A stretch of DNA of 64,000 bases. It comes from Ardenticatenaceae bacterium. Lineage in GTDB: Bacteria; Chloroflexota; Anaerolineae; Promineifilales; Promineifilaceae. The position numbers and the translations under genes are program-made. How positions within the stretch are numbered: the stretch's first letter is position 1; the number at the start of each line of letters is the position of its first letter. Shown piece after piece: positions 8,416-17,054 of the stretch. The stretch spans positions 806,001 through 870,000 of the forward strand of contig JACKBS010000005.1 in NCBI GenBank assembly GCA_020634435.1, written 5' to 3'. A model generated the notes under the pieces. It had not been told where the DNA came from, searched no databases, and saw only the letters and a list, made by a program, of their open reading frames with translations.

Positions 8416-9600
8416 TTGGAAAAATTACAAAGACGTTGGTTGGCATTGGCTGTGGGGGAGGGTACGGCCGTTCTCCTCTTTTATTTCTGGCTGCGGCAAG
8501 TGTGGTCAGTTGGGCCGGCGAATCGTTGGTTACTGTTGGCTCTGCCGCCACTTTTTTATTTTCTGTGGGTGGTGCGGCGGTATCTGGCAGAAAATAGACG
8601 GGCGGGCGAAACGGCCGTGTTGCCCAACTTTGGTTGGGGCAACCGGTTAACCTTGCTGCGCGGATTGGCCATCAGCATGGTGGCGGGCTTTTTGTTAAGT
8701 CCGTGGCCCGCTGGCTGGCTGGCCTGGCTGCCCATGCTGCTCTACACCGTCGCCGATGTGGCCGATTACCTGGACGGTTACCTGGCGCGCATTACGAACC
8801 ACGCTACTAAATTGGGGGAGCGATTGGACATGGAATACGACAGCCTGGGGATGCTCATCGTGACCCTGCTGGCGGTGTGGTATGGGCAATTGCCGTGGTG
8901 GTATTTGCTGCTCGGGTTGGCACGATACCTGTTTGTTTTTGGTCTGTGGTGGCGAGCGCGGCGCGGTTTGCCGATTCACGATCTGCCGCACAGCGTACAC
9001 CGCCGCGTCTTTGCGGGCTTCCAAATGGGTTTTATGAGTTCGGTGCTGTGGCCCATCATGCCCCCGGAATTTGCCACCATCGCGGGCACCGCCTTTGCCC
9101 TTCCCACCGCGCTCGGCTTTTTGCGCGACTGGCTGCTCGTGATCGGCTGGCTTGATGCAAATGGTGACCGTTACCGGCGTGGGCAGCAGTGGCTGTACCA
9201 AACCACCACGCAATGGCTGCCGCCGCTGCTGCGCCTGCTGCTGGCTAGCTGCCTGACGGCCATCTTCCTGGCCTTGCCGGATGCGTGGCCGCCATCCGCC
9301 TGGGTTACTTTGTTCACCGGTTGGGGTTTGCCGCTGCCCAGCTTTTTGGCCGTGGTGGCTGTGCTGTTGCTGCTGTTGGGTAGCGCTCTGGTTTTGCTGG
9401 GCACGATGGGACGATTGGCGGCATTTTGGCTGGTTTTCCCCATCGGCTTTGATATGGTGACACGCGGGCTGGGTTTGGCAACTGGGGTGGCGTTGGCAAC
9501 GGCCGTTTCCCTCATGCTGTTGGGTACCGGGCCATTGTCGCAATGGAAGCCGGAGGAGCGTTTTTTGCTAAAGCGGATGGGGGAGCGGGTGACGGGGTGA
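8416..9600 (+). CDS. CDP-alcohol phosphatidyltransferase family membrane protein
   Basis: Integral membrane enzyme predicted to move a phosphatidyl or similar group from a CDP-linked donor to an alcohol acceptor in phospholipid synthesis. The 394 residues contain the full catalytic signature D117-x2-D120-G121-x2-A-R125-x8-G134-x3-D138-x3-D142, whose four Asp residues bind the metal ions. About eight or more hydrophobic helices surround it; the protein is longer than the usual 180-220-residue phosphatidylglycerophosphate synthases, with extra C-terminal helices. The start is TTG with GAGGA nine bases upstream. A YbhN-like gene follows 88 bases later. The acceptor alcohol cannot be told from sequence. 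Confidence 0.9.
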   Translation: MEKLQRRWLALAVGEGTAVLLFYFWLRQVWSVGPANRWLLLALPPLFYFLWVVRRYLAENRRAGETAVLPNFGWGNRLTLLRGLAISMVAGFLLSPWPAGWLAWLPMLLYTVADVADYLDGYLARITNHATKLGERLDMEYDSLGMLIVTLLAVWYGQLPWWYLLLGLARYLFVFGLWWRARRGLPIHDLPHSVHRRVFAGFQMGFMSSVLWPIMPPEFATIAGTAFALPTALGFLRDWLLVIGWLDANGDRYRRGQQWLYQTTTQWLPPLLRLLLASCLTAIFLALPDAWPPSAWVTLFTGWGLPLPSFLAVVAVLLLLLGSALVLLGTMGRLAAFWLVFPIGFDMVTRGLGLATGVALATAVSLMLLGTGPLSQWKPEERFLLKRMGERVTG

Positions 9601-9660
9601 AGCTAGGCAATTTAGACCCCGGTAAAGGTGTCAAGTGAAAAGCGATAAGCAAAATTTATT

Positions 9661-9682
9661 AGCCTGGGGCTTCAGCCCCAGG
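9661..9682. repeat. Short hairpin repeat AGCCTGGGG-CCCCAGG before a start codon
   Basis: Perfect short palindrome CCTGGGGC-TT-CAGCCCCAGG type at 9661-9682, seven bases before the ATG at 9689. Related copies lie at 16039-16061 (degenerate) and 16082-16103, again just upstream of a gene start (gnd). Confidence 0.65.
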
Positions 9683-9688
9683 ACGAAT

Positions 9689-10663
9689 ATGGCCAGATAC
9701 AAGTGGATTTGGCGGGCGGGGATTTGGTTGGCAGCCGGGCTGCTGCTGTGGTTGGTGGTGCGCTCGGTGCCGCTGCGCGAAGTGGGGCGCCTATTGGCCG
9801 ATTTGCATGGCTGGCAGTTGGGCGTTTTGGTGCTGCTGAACGGGCTGGTGCTGCTGGTGTTAAACGGCCGTTGGTGGGCATTGCTCCGTGGTTTAGGTTA
9901 CCAACTTCCTTTTGCCGCGCTGTTGGGGCACCGGCTGGCGGCGTTTGGCGTGAGCTACTTCACACCGGGACCACACTTTGGTGGCGAGCCAGTGCAGGTG
10001 CTGCTGCTGGAGCGGCAGCATGGTGTGCCCCGGTCGGTGGCGATTGCGGCCGTTTCGTTAGACAAAACGGTGGAGCTGCTGCTTAATTTTGGTTTCCTTG
10101 CTTTTGGTGTGTTGTTGGTGCTGCAAACGGGCTTGTTGGGGGAGGTGGTGGAAGGACAAACGGCCGTTTGGACCCTGCTCTTGTTGTTACCACCGGCTCT
10201 TTATTTGTGGCTCATCTGGCGGGGGCGACGGCCGGTTAGCTGGCTGTTGTGGGCGGTGAAGTGGCAAAAGTGGTATACGGCCGTTGCCGACAGCGAAGCC
10301 CAAATGAACGCGCTGTGCCAGCAAAACCCTGGCGCACTGTTGGGTGCGGTGGCTCTCTCTGCCCTCGGTTGGGCGTTGATGATTGCTGAATTTTACGCGA
10401 TGGTTTCTTTCTTAGGTGCACCGCTGACGCTGGCCCAGCTCATTGCTTTGCTGACGGCCGCGCGCGTGGCTTATCTGCTACCGCTGCCCGGTGGGTTGGG
10501 GACCCTGGAAGCGAGCCAGGTGTGGGCGCTGGAGCTCATGGGGTTTAATCCGGCGATTGGCTTGAGCCTTAGCCTGCTGATTCGCCTGCGGGACGTGTCG
10601 CTGGGGCTGTTGGGGCTGTGGTGGATGGGGCAGCGGTTGAAGGTGGTGTGGATACGGCCGTAA
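9689..10663 (+). CDS. YbhN/UPF0104-like lysylphosphatidylglycerol-synthase-type membrane protein
   Basis: Polytopic membrane protein of 324 residues related to the transmembrane domain of lysylphosphatidylglycerol synthases (PF03706), a family including flippase-like proteins. Supporting features are about seven or eight hydrophobic helices, the motif RWWALLRGLG, the stretch YFTPGPHFGGEP in the second third, and SLDKTVELL. The soluble aminoacyl-transferase half of MprF is absent. ATG 9689 is preferred because the longer GTG 9635 form would translate through a hairpin repeat; AGGA lies 5 bases upstream. The gene follows the CDP-alcohol phosphatidyltransferase, which supports a lipid-related role. 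Confidence 0.8.
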   Translation: MARYKWIWRAGIWLAAGLLLWLVVRSVPLREVGRLLADLHGWQLGVLVLLNGLVLLVLNGRWWALLRGLGYQLPFAALLGHRLAAFGVSYFTPGPHFGGEPVQVLLLERQHGVPRSVAIAAVSLDKTVELLLNFGFLAFGVLLVLQTGLLGEVVEGQTAVWTLLLLLPPALYLWLIWRGRRPVSWLLWAVKWQKWYTAVADSEAQMNALCQQNPGALLGAVALSALGWALMIAEFYAMVSFLGAPLTLAQLIALLTAARVAYLLPLPGGLGTLEASQVWALELMGFNPAIGLSLSLLIRLRDVSLGLLGLWWMGQRLKVVWIRP

Positions 10664-10892
10664 CTTCCCCATTTCCCCAGAAACGTTTCGCTATTCGTGT
10701 TGGATTCAGTTTCCGGGCAATGCAATCCAATCGACCAACTCATGCGTAAATATCCATAACCCGGGGCAGAACGCAGCTTGCAACGAGAGGCGCATCCACC
10801 GCAGAAAGTAAATCAGCCAAACATCGAGCAGGGCATAGCTGTGATGAATTCCCCGTACTTACTCATCTTTTTCGCACGAGGAGGTTTTCCAA

Positions 10893-11234
10893 ATGGATAT
10901 GGCAGCAAATTTATCAGGTCGGCAAAAGGCAATTGCGGGGCTCACCGTAGCTACGGCACTCATTCACATTGTGCTGGGCATCATGTCTGGCGGCATGTTC
11001 ATGATCATTTTTCTGCTCAATGGCATTGGCTATCTGGCGCTGTTGGCGGGGCTGTACTTTTTGCCTCAGTTTGCCGCGCAGCGGTCGATGGTGCGCTGGG
11101 CTTTGTTGGCATTTACGGCCGTTACCTTCATCCTCTATTTTGCTTTCAACTGGCCCAATGTCTGGAACCCGATGGGTTTGGTAGACAAAGCGATTGAGCT
11201 GATCCTTATCATCTTCCTCTGGCAAGAAAACTAG
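10893..11234 (+). CDS. Small four-helix membrane protein, hypothetical
   Basis: Protein of 113 residues with ATG preceded by a strong AGGAGG eight bases upstream. It has four hydrophobic helices with very short loops and few charged residues, and a C-terminal Glu-Asn. Similar small proteins with an N-terminal 'ALIHIVLGI' helix occur in Chloroflexota and haloarchaea (DUF7475-like; from memory, not checked). A clear terminator follows, so it may be a single-gene unit. No function can be proposed. The 229 bases upstream of it show no convincing gene. Confidence 0.75.
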   Translation: MDMAANLSGRQKAIAGLTVATALIHIVLGIMSGGMFMIIFLLNGIGYLALLAGLYFLPQFAAQRSMVRWALLAFTAVTFILYFAFNWPNVWNPMGLVDKAIELILIIFLWQEN

Positions 11235-11263
11235 CCTACAGACCAACCCAACAACTTATTTGG

Positions 11264-11312
11264 ACGCTGCCTGCCTGATGGTTACAATCAGGCAAGCAGC
11301 GTTTTGTTTTTT
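11264..11312 (+). terminator. Rho-independent terminator
   Basis: A 15-bp stem with one mismatch (11264-11278 with 11288-11302), nine-base loop, followed by TTTTGTTTTTT. It lies 30 bases after the small membrane protein gene. Confidence 0.88.
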
Positions 11313-11386
11313 ATCAGTGCAGTTCTTCCGTCGGGCAACCCGGCGGCTAGAAAAGCAAAACACGCCACTCCAGCAGGTTTTGTGCC

Positions 11387-11968
11387 ATGTATCTTTACCG
11401 TTTGTACGAGACTTTTCTAAATTTGCCCTCAGGTTTACAGACCGTCCTGCTGGCTTTGCTATTCATGTATTTGCTTCACCTTGCCGATGGGTATTTGTTT
11501 AAGCGGCGACTTGCGGCAACGTTCACGCTCAAACCCCGCAAAAGCAACAATTTGTTAGCGCCATTTTTGACGCATACATTTCATGGCAATTGGCAGCATT
11601 TATTTGCTAATTCGCTGCCGTTTCTCATTCTGGGTTCGATTATTGCCTTGCCCCATATCCAGTTGTTTTGGCTGGTGACTCTTGTCATCATGGTTGTTGG
11701 TAGTTTGGGAACCTGGATCATTGGGTCTAGTGGGACGCACTTGGGAGCCAGTGGCCTTGTCACTGGCTATTTTGGGTACATTATCTCACGCGGCTTGATT
11801 AATGAGAACGTTGAAGAAACGATGCTTGGACTGGCGATAGGTTTGTTCTACTTTGGCATTTTCCGCACAGTGTTTCGACGTTCTCCGGGTGTTTCCAACG
11901 TTATGCACTTTTTTGGATTTTGCGGCGGTTTGATTGCCGCCTGGATATTGCCTCGAATTATTCTCTAA
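11387..11968 (+). CDS. Rhomboid family intramembrane serine protease
   Basis: Six-helix membrane protease of 193 residues that would cleave transmembrane substrates within the bilayer. The catalytic dyad is visible: Ser122 in the GASG motif of the helix after HLGASGLVTGYFGY, and His174 in the last helix (NVMHFFGFCGG). The early motif HxxWQHLFANSLPFLILG matches the rhomboid loop-2 region. This is the minimal bacterial six-helix form, without added domains. The ATG at 11387 has only a weak upstream GCAGG. Lower-GC codon use than neighbouring genes is apparent by eye. The substrate is unknown. Confidence 0.9.
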   Translation: MYLYRLYETFLNLPSGLQTVLLALLFMYLLHLADGYLFKRRLAATFTLKPRKSNNLLAPFLTHTFHGNWQHLFANSLPFLILGSIIALPHIQLFWLVTLVIMVVGSLGTWIIGSSGTHLGASGLVTGYFGYIISRGLINENVEETMLGLAIGLFYFGIFRTVFRRSPGVSNVMHFFGFCGGLIAAWILPRIIL

Positions 11969-12023
11969 TCCACTTTATGTCACCTGAAAAGATGATATTG
12001 AGTCTATAAACATAGTGTCACTT

Positions 12024-12079
12024 AATTTCACGCAAGGGGGCAAAGTAATTAAGCTTCCTTCGCGGCTTTGCGTGAAATT
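12024..12079. repeat. Inverted repeat between convergent genes
   Basis: Perfect 12-base arms AATTTCACGCAA (12024-12035) and its complement (12068-12079) around a 32-base middle that is itself partly self-complementary. It lies between the rhomboid gene and the thioesterase gene, which converge, and could act as a terminator. The sequence resembles widely dispersed TTTCACGCAAAG palindromic repeats. Confidence 0.65.
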
Positions 12080-12127
12080 TGTGGTAGTTAATCAACTGGC
12101 TTAAAGCTTATTCGTGCTCTATTGTAA

Positions 12128-12562
12128 CTAGCGGCACATGATGGTGGAGGTCATGAGGGCGCACAATTTTTGTGCGCCGGTTTCGGCCACGGCGAACACT
12201 TCGCCCAGGCAGACGGTGAGCGTGCGGCCCGGCTTAATGACCCGACCGATGGCAATCAGCTTCACGCCTTGAGCGGGGGAGAGCAAGTTGACCTTAAACT
12301 CGGTGGTGAGCACCTCGCTGCCGGGCGGCAGGAGGCTGAGGGTGGCATAGCCACAGGCCGAATCGACAACGGCCGTTGTTGCCCCGGCGTGCACAAACCC
12401 GTGCTGTTGGGATAGCTGGGCTGTAACTGGCAGCCCGATCGTGACCTGACCGGGAGAAACGGCCGTTAACTCCGCGCCCAAGTAAGCCATAAAACTTTGC
12501 TGGGCAAAACTGGCCCGCACTTCCTGCTCATAATCTGGATTTTTTGTCTGGTACGGGTGCAT
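12128..12562 (-). CDS. PaaI-type hotdog-fold thioesterase
   Basis: Predicted acyl-CoA or aryl-CoA thioesterase of 144 residues with a single hotdog domain. The diagnostic segment is QHGFVHAGATTAVVDSACGYA, close to the PaaI consensus HGG..AxxxDxxxG; the usual second Gly is Ala here, and the Asp after AVV is the expected general-base position. ATG 12562 is chosen because AGGAGG lies nine bases upstream. It is the last gene of a tight minus-strand run with the permease (21-base gap) and nth. The substrate is unknown. Confidence 0.88.
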   Translation of the reverse strand: MHPYQTKNPDYEQEVRASFAQQSFMAYLGAELTAVSPGQVTIGLPVTAQLSQQHGFVHAGATTAVVDSACGYATLSLLPPGSEVLTTEFKVNLLSPAQGVKLIAIGRVIKPGRTLTVCLGEVFAVAETGAQKLCALMTSTIMCR

Positions 12563-12583
12563 ATTCCTCACCTCCTCCTTGTT

Positions 12584-13072
12584 TCATGCGCCAAAGAAAA
12601 AATCGGCCACAAAGCCCGCGATGATAGGGAAAATGAGCCCAACCCCCATGCGGATGAGCGTGGGCCGTAGACCCACAATGCTGACTTCTAGCGGCATACG
12701 GAACAGTGTCAGCAGCGACCAGGAGGTGACAAAGGCCACGCCAGCCCCAATGCCTGCCCCCGCTTTGTACAGCGTGGCGGCCAATGGAAAGCTCACAAAA
12801 ATGCTCGGCGGCATCACTACGCCCAGGGCCGAGGCCAAAACAATGCCGCGCCAGCCAGATTGTTCACCCATCCAGCGGCTGATCAATTCTTGCGGCACCA
12901 ATTTTTCCGACAGGCCTACGATGATGAAAACCGACACAAAAATGGGAATCAGTTTGATAAACGTTTGCCCGCCAGATTTTAGCCCAGCGCTCAGACTGCC
13001 ATCGTGGCGTAAATAGGCGATGAGCATAAACAGCAAGGCAACAATGATGAGCAGCACAGTTGTGAAGTCCAT
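12584..13072 (-). CDS. ArsP/UPF0718-like permease, short form
   Basis: Membrane protein of 162 residues. ATG 13072 is supported by GAGGA just upstream; a longer frame exists but would overlap nth with a Pro/Ser-rich tail and is unlikely. Four or five hydrophobic helices are present, with ALGVVMPPSIFVSFPLAATL and FVTSWSLLTLFRMPLEV, resembling one half of the PF03773 predicted permease family that includes the organoarsenical exporter ArsP. Full-length members have two such halves, so this may work as a dimer. The gap to nth is 40 bases. Confidence 0.7.
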   Translation of the reverse strand: MDFTTVLLIIVALLFMLIAYLRHDGSLSAGLKSGGQTFIKLIPIFVSVFIIVGLSEKLVPQELISRWMGEQSGWRGIVLASALGVVMPPSIFVSFPLAATLYKAGAGIGAGVAFVTSWSLLTLFRMPLEVSIVGLRPTLIRMGVGLIFPIIAGFVADFFFGA

Positions 13073-13112
13073 AGTTCCTCTTTTTTGGGGCGGGCGAATG
13101 GTGGGGGGCATG

Positions 13113-13760
13113 TTACAACTCGGCAGACGGACAGATGTCGTTGAGGGGACAGTTGGGGCAATCGGGGCGGCGGGCAAAGCAGATGCGACGGCCGTGGAAA
13201 ATGAGCAAATGGGAAATGTTAATCCATTGCTCACGCGGAATAATTTCCATGAGCTCGCGCTCTACTTTAACCGGGTCTTTGTCGGTGCTGGTAAGGCCCA
13301 ACTTGTAGGCAATGCGCTTGACGTGTGTATCCACGGTGATGCCATCGGCCTTGCCGTAAATTTCGCCCAGCACTACGTTCGCGGTTTTGCGGGCCACCCC
13401 TTTTAGCTGGGTTAGTTCATTCATTTCGTCTGGGACATCGCCACTGTGGTTTTGGATGAGGGAAACGGCCGTTGACTGAATAAACTCCGCTTTTTGCCGA
13501 AAAAAGCCAGTCGGGCGGATAATCTCCTCAAGTTCGGCGCGGTTGGCGGCAGCCAGTGCGGTGACGTCTGGGTAAGTTATAAAAAGCTGCGGCGTTACCT
13601 GGTTCACGCGCACATCGGTGCACTGGGCTGAGAGAATGGTGGCCACCAGCAGTTGGAGCGGCGTCTCATAGTTTAGCTCGCAGTGGGCGTCGGGATGGGC
13701 CGCTTGCAACCGCTGCAAAATCGTTTGAACGTAGTCAGGTGAGGGTTTCTTTTTTGCCAT
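13113..13760 (-). CDS. nth: Endonuclease III (DNA glycosylase/AP lyase)
   Basis: Base-excision repair enzyme that removes oxidised pyrimidines and nicks the resulting abasic site. The 215 residues match the family length. The helix-hairpin-helix reads LKGVARKTANVVLGE, with catalytic Lys125; catalytic Asp144 is in VDTHVKR. The C-terminal iron-sulfur motif is C-x6-C-x2-C-x5-C (in ICFARRPDCPNCPLNDIC), which binds a 4Fe-4S cluster. The Pro of the usual LPGVG hairpin is replaced by Lys. It is first in a three-gene minus-strand operon with a permease and a thioesterase. Confidence 0.96.
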   Translation of the reverse strand: MAKKKPSPDYVQTILQRLQAAHPDAHCELNYETPLQLLVATILSAQCTDVRVNQVTPQLFITYPDVTALAAANRAELEEIIRPTGFFRQKAEFIQSTAVSLIQNHSGDVPDEMNELTQLKGVARKTANVVLGEIYGKADGITVDTHVKRIAYKLGLTSTDKDPVKVERELMEIIPREQWINISHLLIFHGRRICFARRPDCPNCPLNDICPSAEL

Positions 13761-13841
13761 GTGTCTGCCTGTTGTGAAGAAATCGGCCGTTTCTGGTTAT
13801 TTTGCCAGAGTTTGTGTCATTTCCACTGTGTAACTCTAGCG

Positions 13842-13870
13842 TTATCAGATTCGCCGTGCAAGTGTATAAT
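13842..13870 (+). promoter_or_regulatory. Sigma-70-type promoter for the glycogen debranching gene
   Basis: TTATCA at 13842-13847 and a consensus TATAAT at 13865-13870 are separated by 17 bases. Transcription would begin near 13877, giving a leader of about 120 bases before the GTG at 13999. Confidence 0.65.
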
Positions 13871-13998
13871 GGGGCAGTAGTTTCCAGGTTCGCCAGAGCG
13901 AGCAACGAACAATTTAAGCCCTGGACACCCGAATCAATAATTTGCGATGGTAAATACGTTTAATGGTTAATGATTTGACGGCTTCAAGGAGTAATTGC

Positions 13999-15999
13999 GT
14001 GCTAATCGATTTTGGACGCGAAATTTGTGGTGATTTGGCCATTGCTGAATCACGAGAATGGTTAGTCACCAATGGCATCGGTGGCTATGCCTCCGGCACG
14101 GTTGCCGGTATGTTGACCCGCCGCTATCACGGGTTGCTGATGGCCGCTTTGCAGCCACCGCTGGGGCGAACCCTCATGCTGGCGAAAGTAGATGAAACGG
14201 TGGAGTACGAGGGAATTTACCCCCAAAGCGGCCGTTTCTATCCACTTTATGTCAATCGCTGGGCCAATGGTAAATTGGAAGGCAATGGCTGTAACTATAT
14301 CAACCGCTTTCATCTGGAAGGCACCACGCCCGTGTGGACGTTTGCTTTTGGCAATGCCCTGCTAGAAAAGCGCATCTGGATGCAGCCCGACGCCAATACC
14401 ACCTATATTCAGTACAAACTTGTCCGGGCCACCGGCCCGTTAACGATGGAAGCCAAGGCGTTTGTCAACTACCGGGACTACCACCAGACGACCATCATGA
14501 ATGATTGGGAGCCGGAAGTGGAAGATGTGGCCAACGGATTGTGTATCAAAGTGCATGAAGATGCCGTTCCGCTGTATCTGCTCAGCAACAAAATGGAGAT
14601 GATTCCCCAGTTTGACTGGTACGAAGATTTTTACCTTAGCGTTGAGGAGTATCGAGGCCAGAATGACGTGCAGGATGATCATATCTATGCGGCGCTGCTG
14701 CGTACAGTGCTGCGGCCTGGCGAGTCGCTAACGCTGGTGGCCAGCACGGAACCCAATCCAAATCTGGATGGTGACAAGGCGTATGCCCAGCGGCAGGCGT
14801 ATGAAACGCTGCTGCTAGACCGGGCGCGCAAGGTGCACACGGCCGATTTGACCCCGGCGGTGGAGCAGTTGGTGCTGGCTGCGGATCAGTTTGTGGTGAA
14901 AAGACCGACCGCGCGTGATGTAAACGGCCGTTCTGTCATTGCTGGTTATCCCTGGTTTAGCGACTGGGGCCGCGACACGATGATTGCCCTGCCTGGGCTA
15001 ACACTGTCTACCGGACGACCCGAAGTAGCCGCCTCGATTTTGCGCACCTATGCCCAATTTGTAGACCAGGGCATGCTGCCCAACCGCTTCCCCGATGCCG
15101 GAGAACATCCCGAGTACAACACCGTAGATGCCACCCTGTGGTATTTTGAAGCCATCCGCGCCTACCATGCCGCTACAGGCGATGAGGCGCTGGTGCGCGA
15201 GCTGTTCCCCGTGCTTCAAGAAATCATCCTGTGGCACAAGCGCGGCACCCGCTACAACATCCAGATGGACGACAAAGACGGCCTGCTATTTGCTGGCGAA
15301 GAAGGTGTTCAGCTCACCTGGATGGATGCCAAAGTTGACAATTGGGTGGTGACCTCGCGCATTGGCAAGCCGGTGGAAATTAACGCCCTGTGGTACAACG
15401 CGCTGTGCATCATGGCCGATTTTGCCCATCTGCTGGAGGAAGACCCCACTGAATACGAGGCGATCATCAAGAAGGTTAAGAAGGGATTCGGCCGTTTTTG
15501 GAATAAGCAAATGGGCTACTGCTATGATGTGATTGATGGCCCCGATGCCGATGGTTTGGACGGCAGTTTACGGCCGAATCAGCTCTTTGCCATTTCCCTG
15601 CCGCACAGCCCGCTGACGCCTGAGCAGCAGCGTTCCACGGTAGATGCCTGCGGCCGTCATTTGCTCACGGCCCACGGCCTGCGCAGCCTGTCGTCGGATG
15701 ACAAGGCGTACATTGGCCATTACGGTGGTGATCGGCACAAGCGGGATGGTGCGTACCACCAGGGTACGGTATGGGGCTGGCTGATTGGGCCCTTTGTTAG
15801 CGCCTATTTGCGGGTGTATGGCAACAAAGCCGATGCCCAATCGTACCTGTATCCGCTGCTGCAACACCAAATAAAAGCCCATGCGGTGGGCAGCATCAGC
15901 GAAATTTATGATGGCGATGCGCCGTTTACGCCGCGTGGTTGTGTGGCTCAGGCGTGGAGCGTGGCCGAAGTGCTGCGGGCCTGGCAAGAAACAAGCTGA
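13999..15999 (+). CDS. Glycogen debranching enzyme / amylo-alpha-1,6-glucosidase (GH133 type)
   Basis: Predicted cytoplasmic enzyme of glycogen or alpha-glucan breakdown that hydrolyses alpha-1,6 branch points. The 666 residues have the N-terminal domain opening FGREICGDL and SREWLVTNGIGGYASGTV, and the alpha/alpha-barrel catalytic domain with WFSDWGRDTMIALPGL, ILRTYAQFVDQGMLPNRFPD, EYNTVDATLWY and, near the C-terminus, YHQGTVWGWLIGPF. GTG 13999 is chosen because AAGGAG lies seven bases upstream and related proteins start close to this sequence; ATG 13963 is a weaker option. It precedes pentose-phosphate genes, so this stretch handles sugar carbon. Confidence 0.93.
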   Translation: MLIDFGREICGDLAIAESREWLVTNGIGGYASGTVAGMLTRRYHGLLMAALQPPLGRTLMLAKVDETVEYEGIYPQSGRFYPLYVNRWANGKLEGNGCNYINRFHLEGTTPVWTFAFGNALLEKRIWMQPDANTTYIQYKLVRATGPLTMEAKAFVNYRDYHQTTIMNDWEPEVEDVANGLCIKVHEDAVPLYLLSNKMEMIPQFDWYEDFYLSVEEYRGQNDVQDDHIYAALLRTVLRPGESLTLVASTEPNPNLDGDKAYAQRQAYETLLLDRARKVHTADLTPAVEQLVLAADQFVVKRPTARDVNGRSVIAGYPWFSDWGRDTMIALPGLTLSTGRPEVAASILRTYAQFVDQGMLPNRFPDAGEHPEYNTVDATLWYFEAIRAYHAATGDEALVRELFPVLQEIILWHKRGTRYNIQMDDKDGLLFAGEEGVQLTWMDAKVDNWVVTSRIGKPVEINALWYNALCIMADFAHLLEEDPTEYEAIIKKVKKGFGRFWNKQMGYCYDVIDGPDADGLDGSLRPNQLFAISLPHSPLTPEQQRSTVDACGRHLLTAHGLRSLSSDDKAYIGHYGGDRHKRDGAYHQGTVWGWLIGPFVSAYLRVYGNKADAQSYLYPLLQHQIKAHAVGSISEIYDGDAPFTPRGCVAQAWSVAEVLRAWQETS

Positions 16000-16038
16000 T
16001 CTTGGCCAGGAATTGCGTAAATTGGTGCAAAAGTTAAT

Positions 16039-16103
16039 TAGCCTGTGAATACATCCCCAGGTTTTCGATGATATGGAATCATAGCCTGGGGATTTATCCC
16101 CAG
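16039..16103. repeat. Two copies of the AGCCTGGGG hairpin repeat
   Basis: A perfect hairpin with arms CCTGGGGA and TCCCCAGG lies at 16084-16103, preceded by a degenerate copy (AGCCTGTGAATACATCCCCA, from 16039). The same unit occurs at 9661-9682. Both sites are in 5' leaders just before a start codon. Confidence 0.6.
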
Positions 16104-16128
16104 GTTTGCTGGGGTGAAGGAAAGTAAG

Positions 16129-17043
16129 ATGAAGTTAGCAATGATTGGTTTAGGCAAGATGGGTGCCAACATGGCGACACGGTTGATCCAGGGTGGCCAT
16201 GAAGTGGTGGGCTATAACCTGGAAACGGCCGTTACCGACCAGCTTGCCCAAGAAGTCGGCCTGATCCCCGCCTACTCCCTGGCAGAAGTGGTAGAAAAGC
16301 TGGAGCCGCCTCGCACTGCCTGGGTAATGGTGCCGTCGGGCAACCCAACCGAGAGCGTGGTGGCAGAACTTTCGCAACGTTTTGACGCGGGCGATCTGGT
16401 GGTGGACGGTGGCAACAGCAACTACAAAGACACCATCCGGCGCGGCAAAATGCTCAGCGACAAGGGAATTGCGTATGTGGATGTGGGCACCAGCGGCGGC
16501 GTCTGGGGCTTGAAGGAAGGGTACAGCATGATGGTCGGCGGTTCGGCAACGGCCGTTGCCCAACTCACCCCCGCCCTCAAAACCCTGGCCCCCGGTGCCG
16601 AGACTGGTTGGGGGCATGTTGGCCCGAGCGGTGCCGGGCATTTTGTGAAGATGGTGCACAACGGCATCGAATATGGCCTGATGGAAGCATATGCCGAAGG
16701 CTTTGAAATTTTGAAAGCGAAGGAAGATTTTGACCTGGATTTGCATCAGGTGGCCGAAATCTGGCGCTTTGGCAGCGTGGTGCGCTCCTGGCTGCTGGAT
16801 TTAACTGCCAACGCCCTGGCCGAAGATGCAAACTTAAGCGAGATCAAAGGGTATGTGCCGGACAGCGGCGAAGGCCGCTGGACCGTATTTGAAGCGATTG
16901 ATCTGGATGTGCCTGCGCCAGTTATCACTCACTCCTTGTTTGCCCGCTTTGCCAGCCGCCAGGATGAAAGTTTTGCTGCCAAGCTGCTCGCCGCGATGCG
17001 GCACCAGTTTGGTGGTCATGCCGTTGTGAAGGCAGAGGATTGA
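16129..17043 (+). CDS. gnd: 6-phosphogluconate dehydrogenase, decarboxylating (short NAD type)
   Basis: Oxidises 6-phosphogluconate to ribulose 5-phosphate with release of CO2. The 304 residues fit the short GndA/YqeC-type enzymes rather than the 470-residue E. coli type. The N-terminal Rossmann motif is IGLGKMGANMA; further signatures are DGGNSNYKDT, VDVGTSGGVWGL and SGAGHFVKMVHNGIEYGLM, the last with the catalytic Lys and the conserved HN. ATG 16129 has GAAGGA seven bases upstream; an in-frame GTG at 16114 overlaps that site. It lies 12 bases before a cyclic-nucleotide-binding gene and near rpiA, which uses its product. Confidence 0.95.
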   Translation: MKLAMIGLGKMGANMATRLIQGGHEVVGYNLETAVTDQLAQEVGLIPAYSLAEVVEKLEPPRTAWVMVPSGNPTESVVAELSQRFDAGDLVVDGGNSNYKDTIRRGKMLSDKGIAYVDVGTSGGVWGLKEGYSMMVGGSATAVAQLTPALKTLAPGAETGWGHVGPSGAGHFVKMVHNGIEYGLMEAYAEGFEILKAKEDFDLDLHQVAEIWRFGSVVRSWLLDLTANALAEDANLSEIKGYVPDSGEGRWTVFEAIDLDVPAPVITHSLFARFASRQDESFAAKLLAAMRHQFGGHAVVKAED

Positions 17044-17054
17044 TTTAAGCCTTT

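Noticed and set aside
10778..11197. Open frame of about 139 codons overlapping the small membrane protein gene.
   Set aside because: The 113-residue frame at 10893 has a strong AGGAGG and a clean four-helix pattern, while this one has neither.
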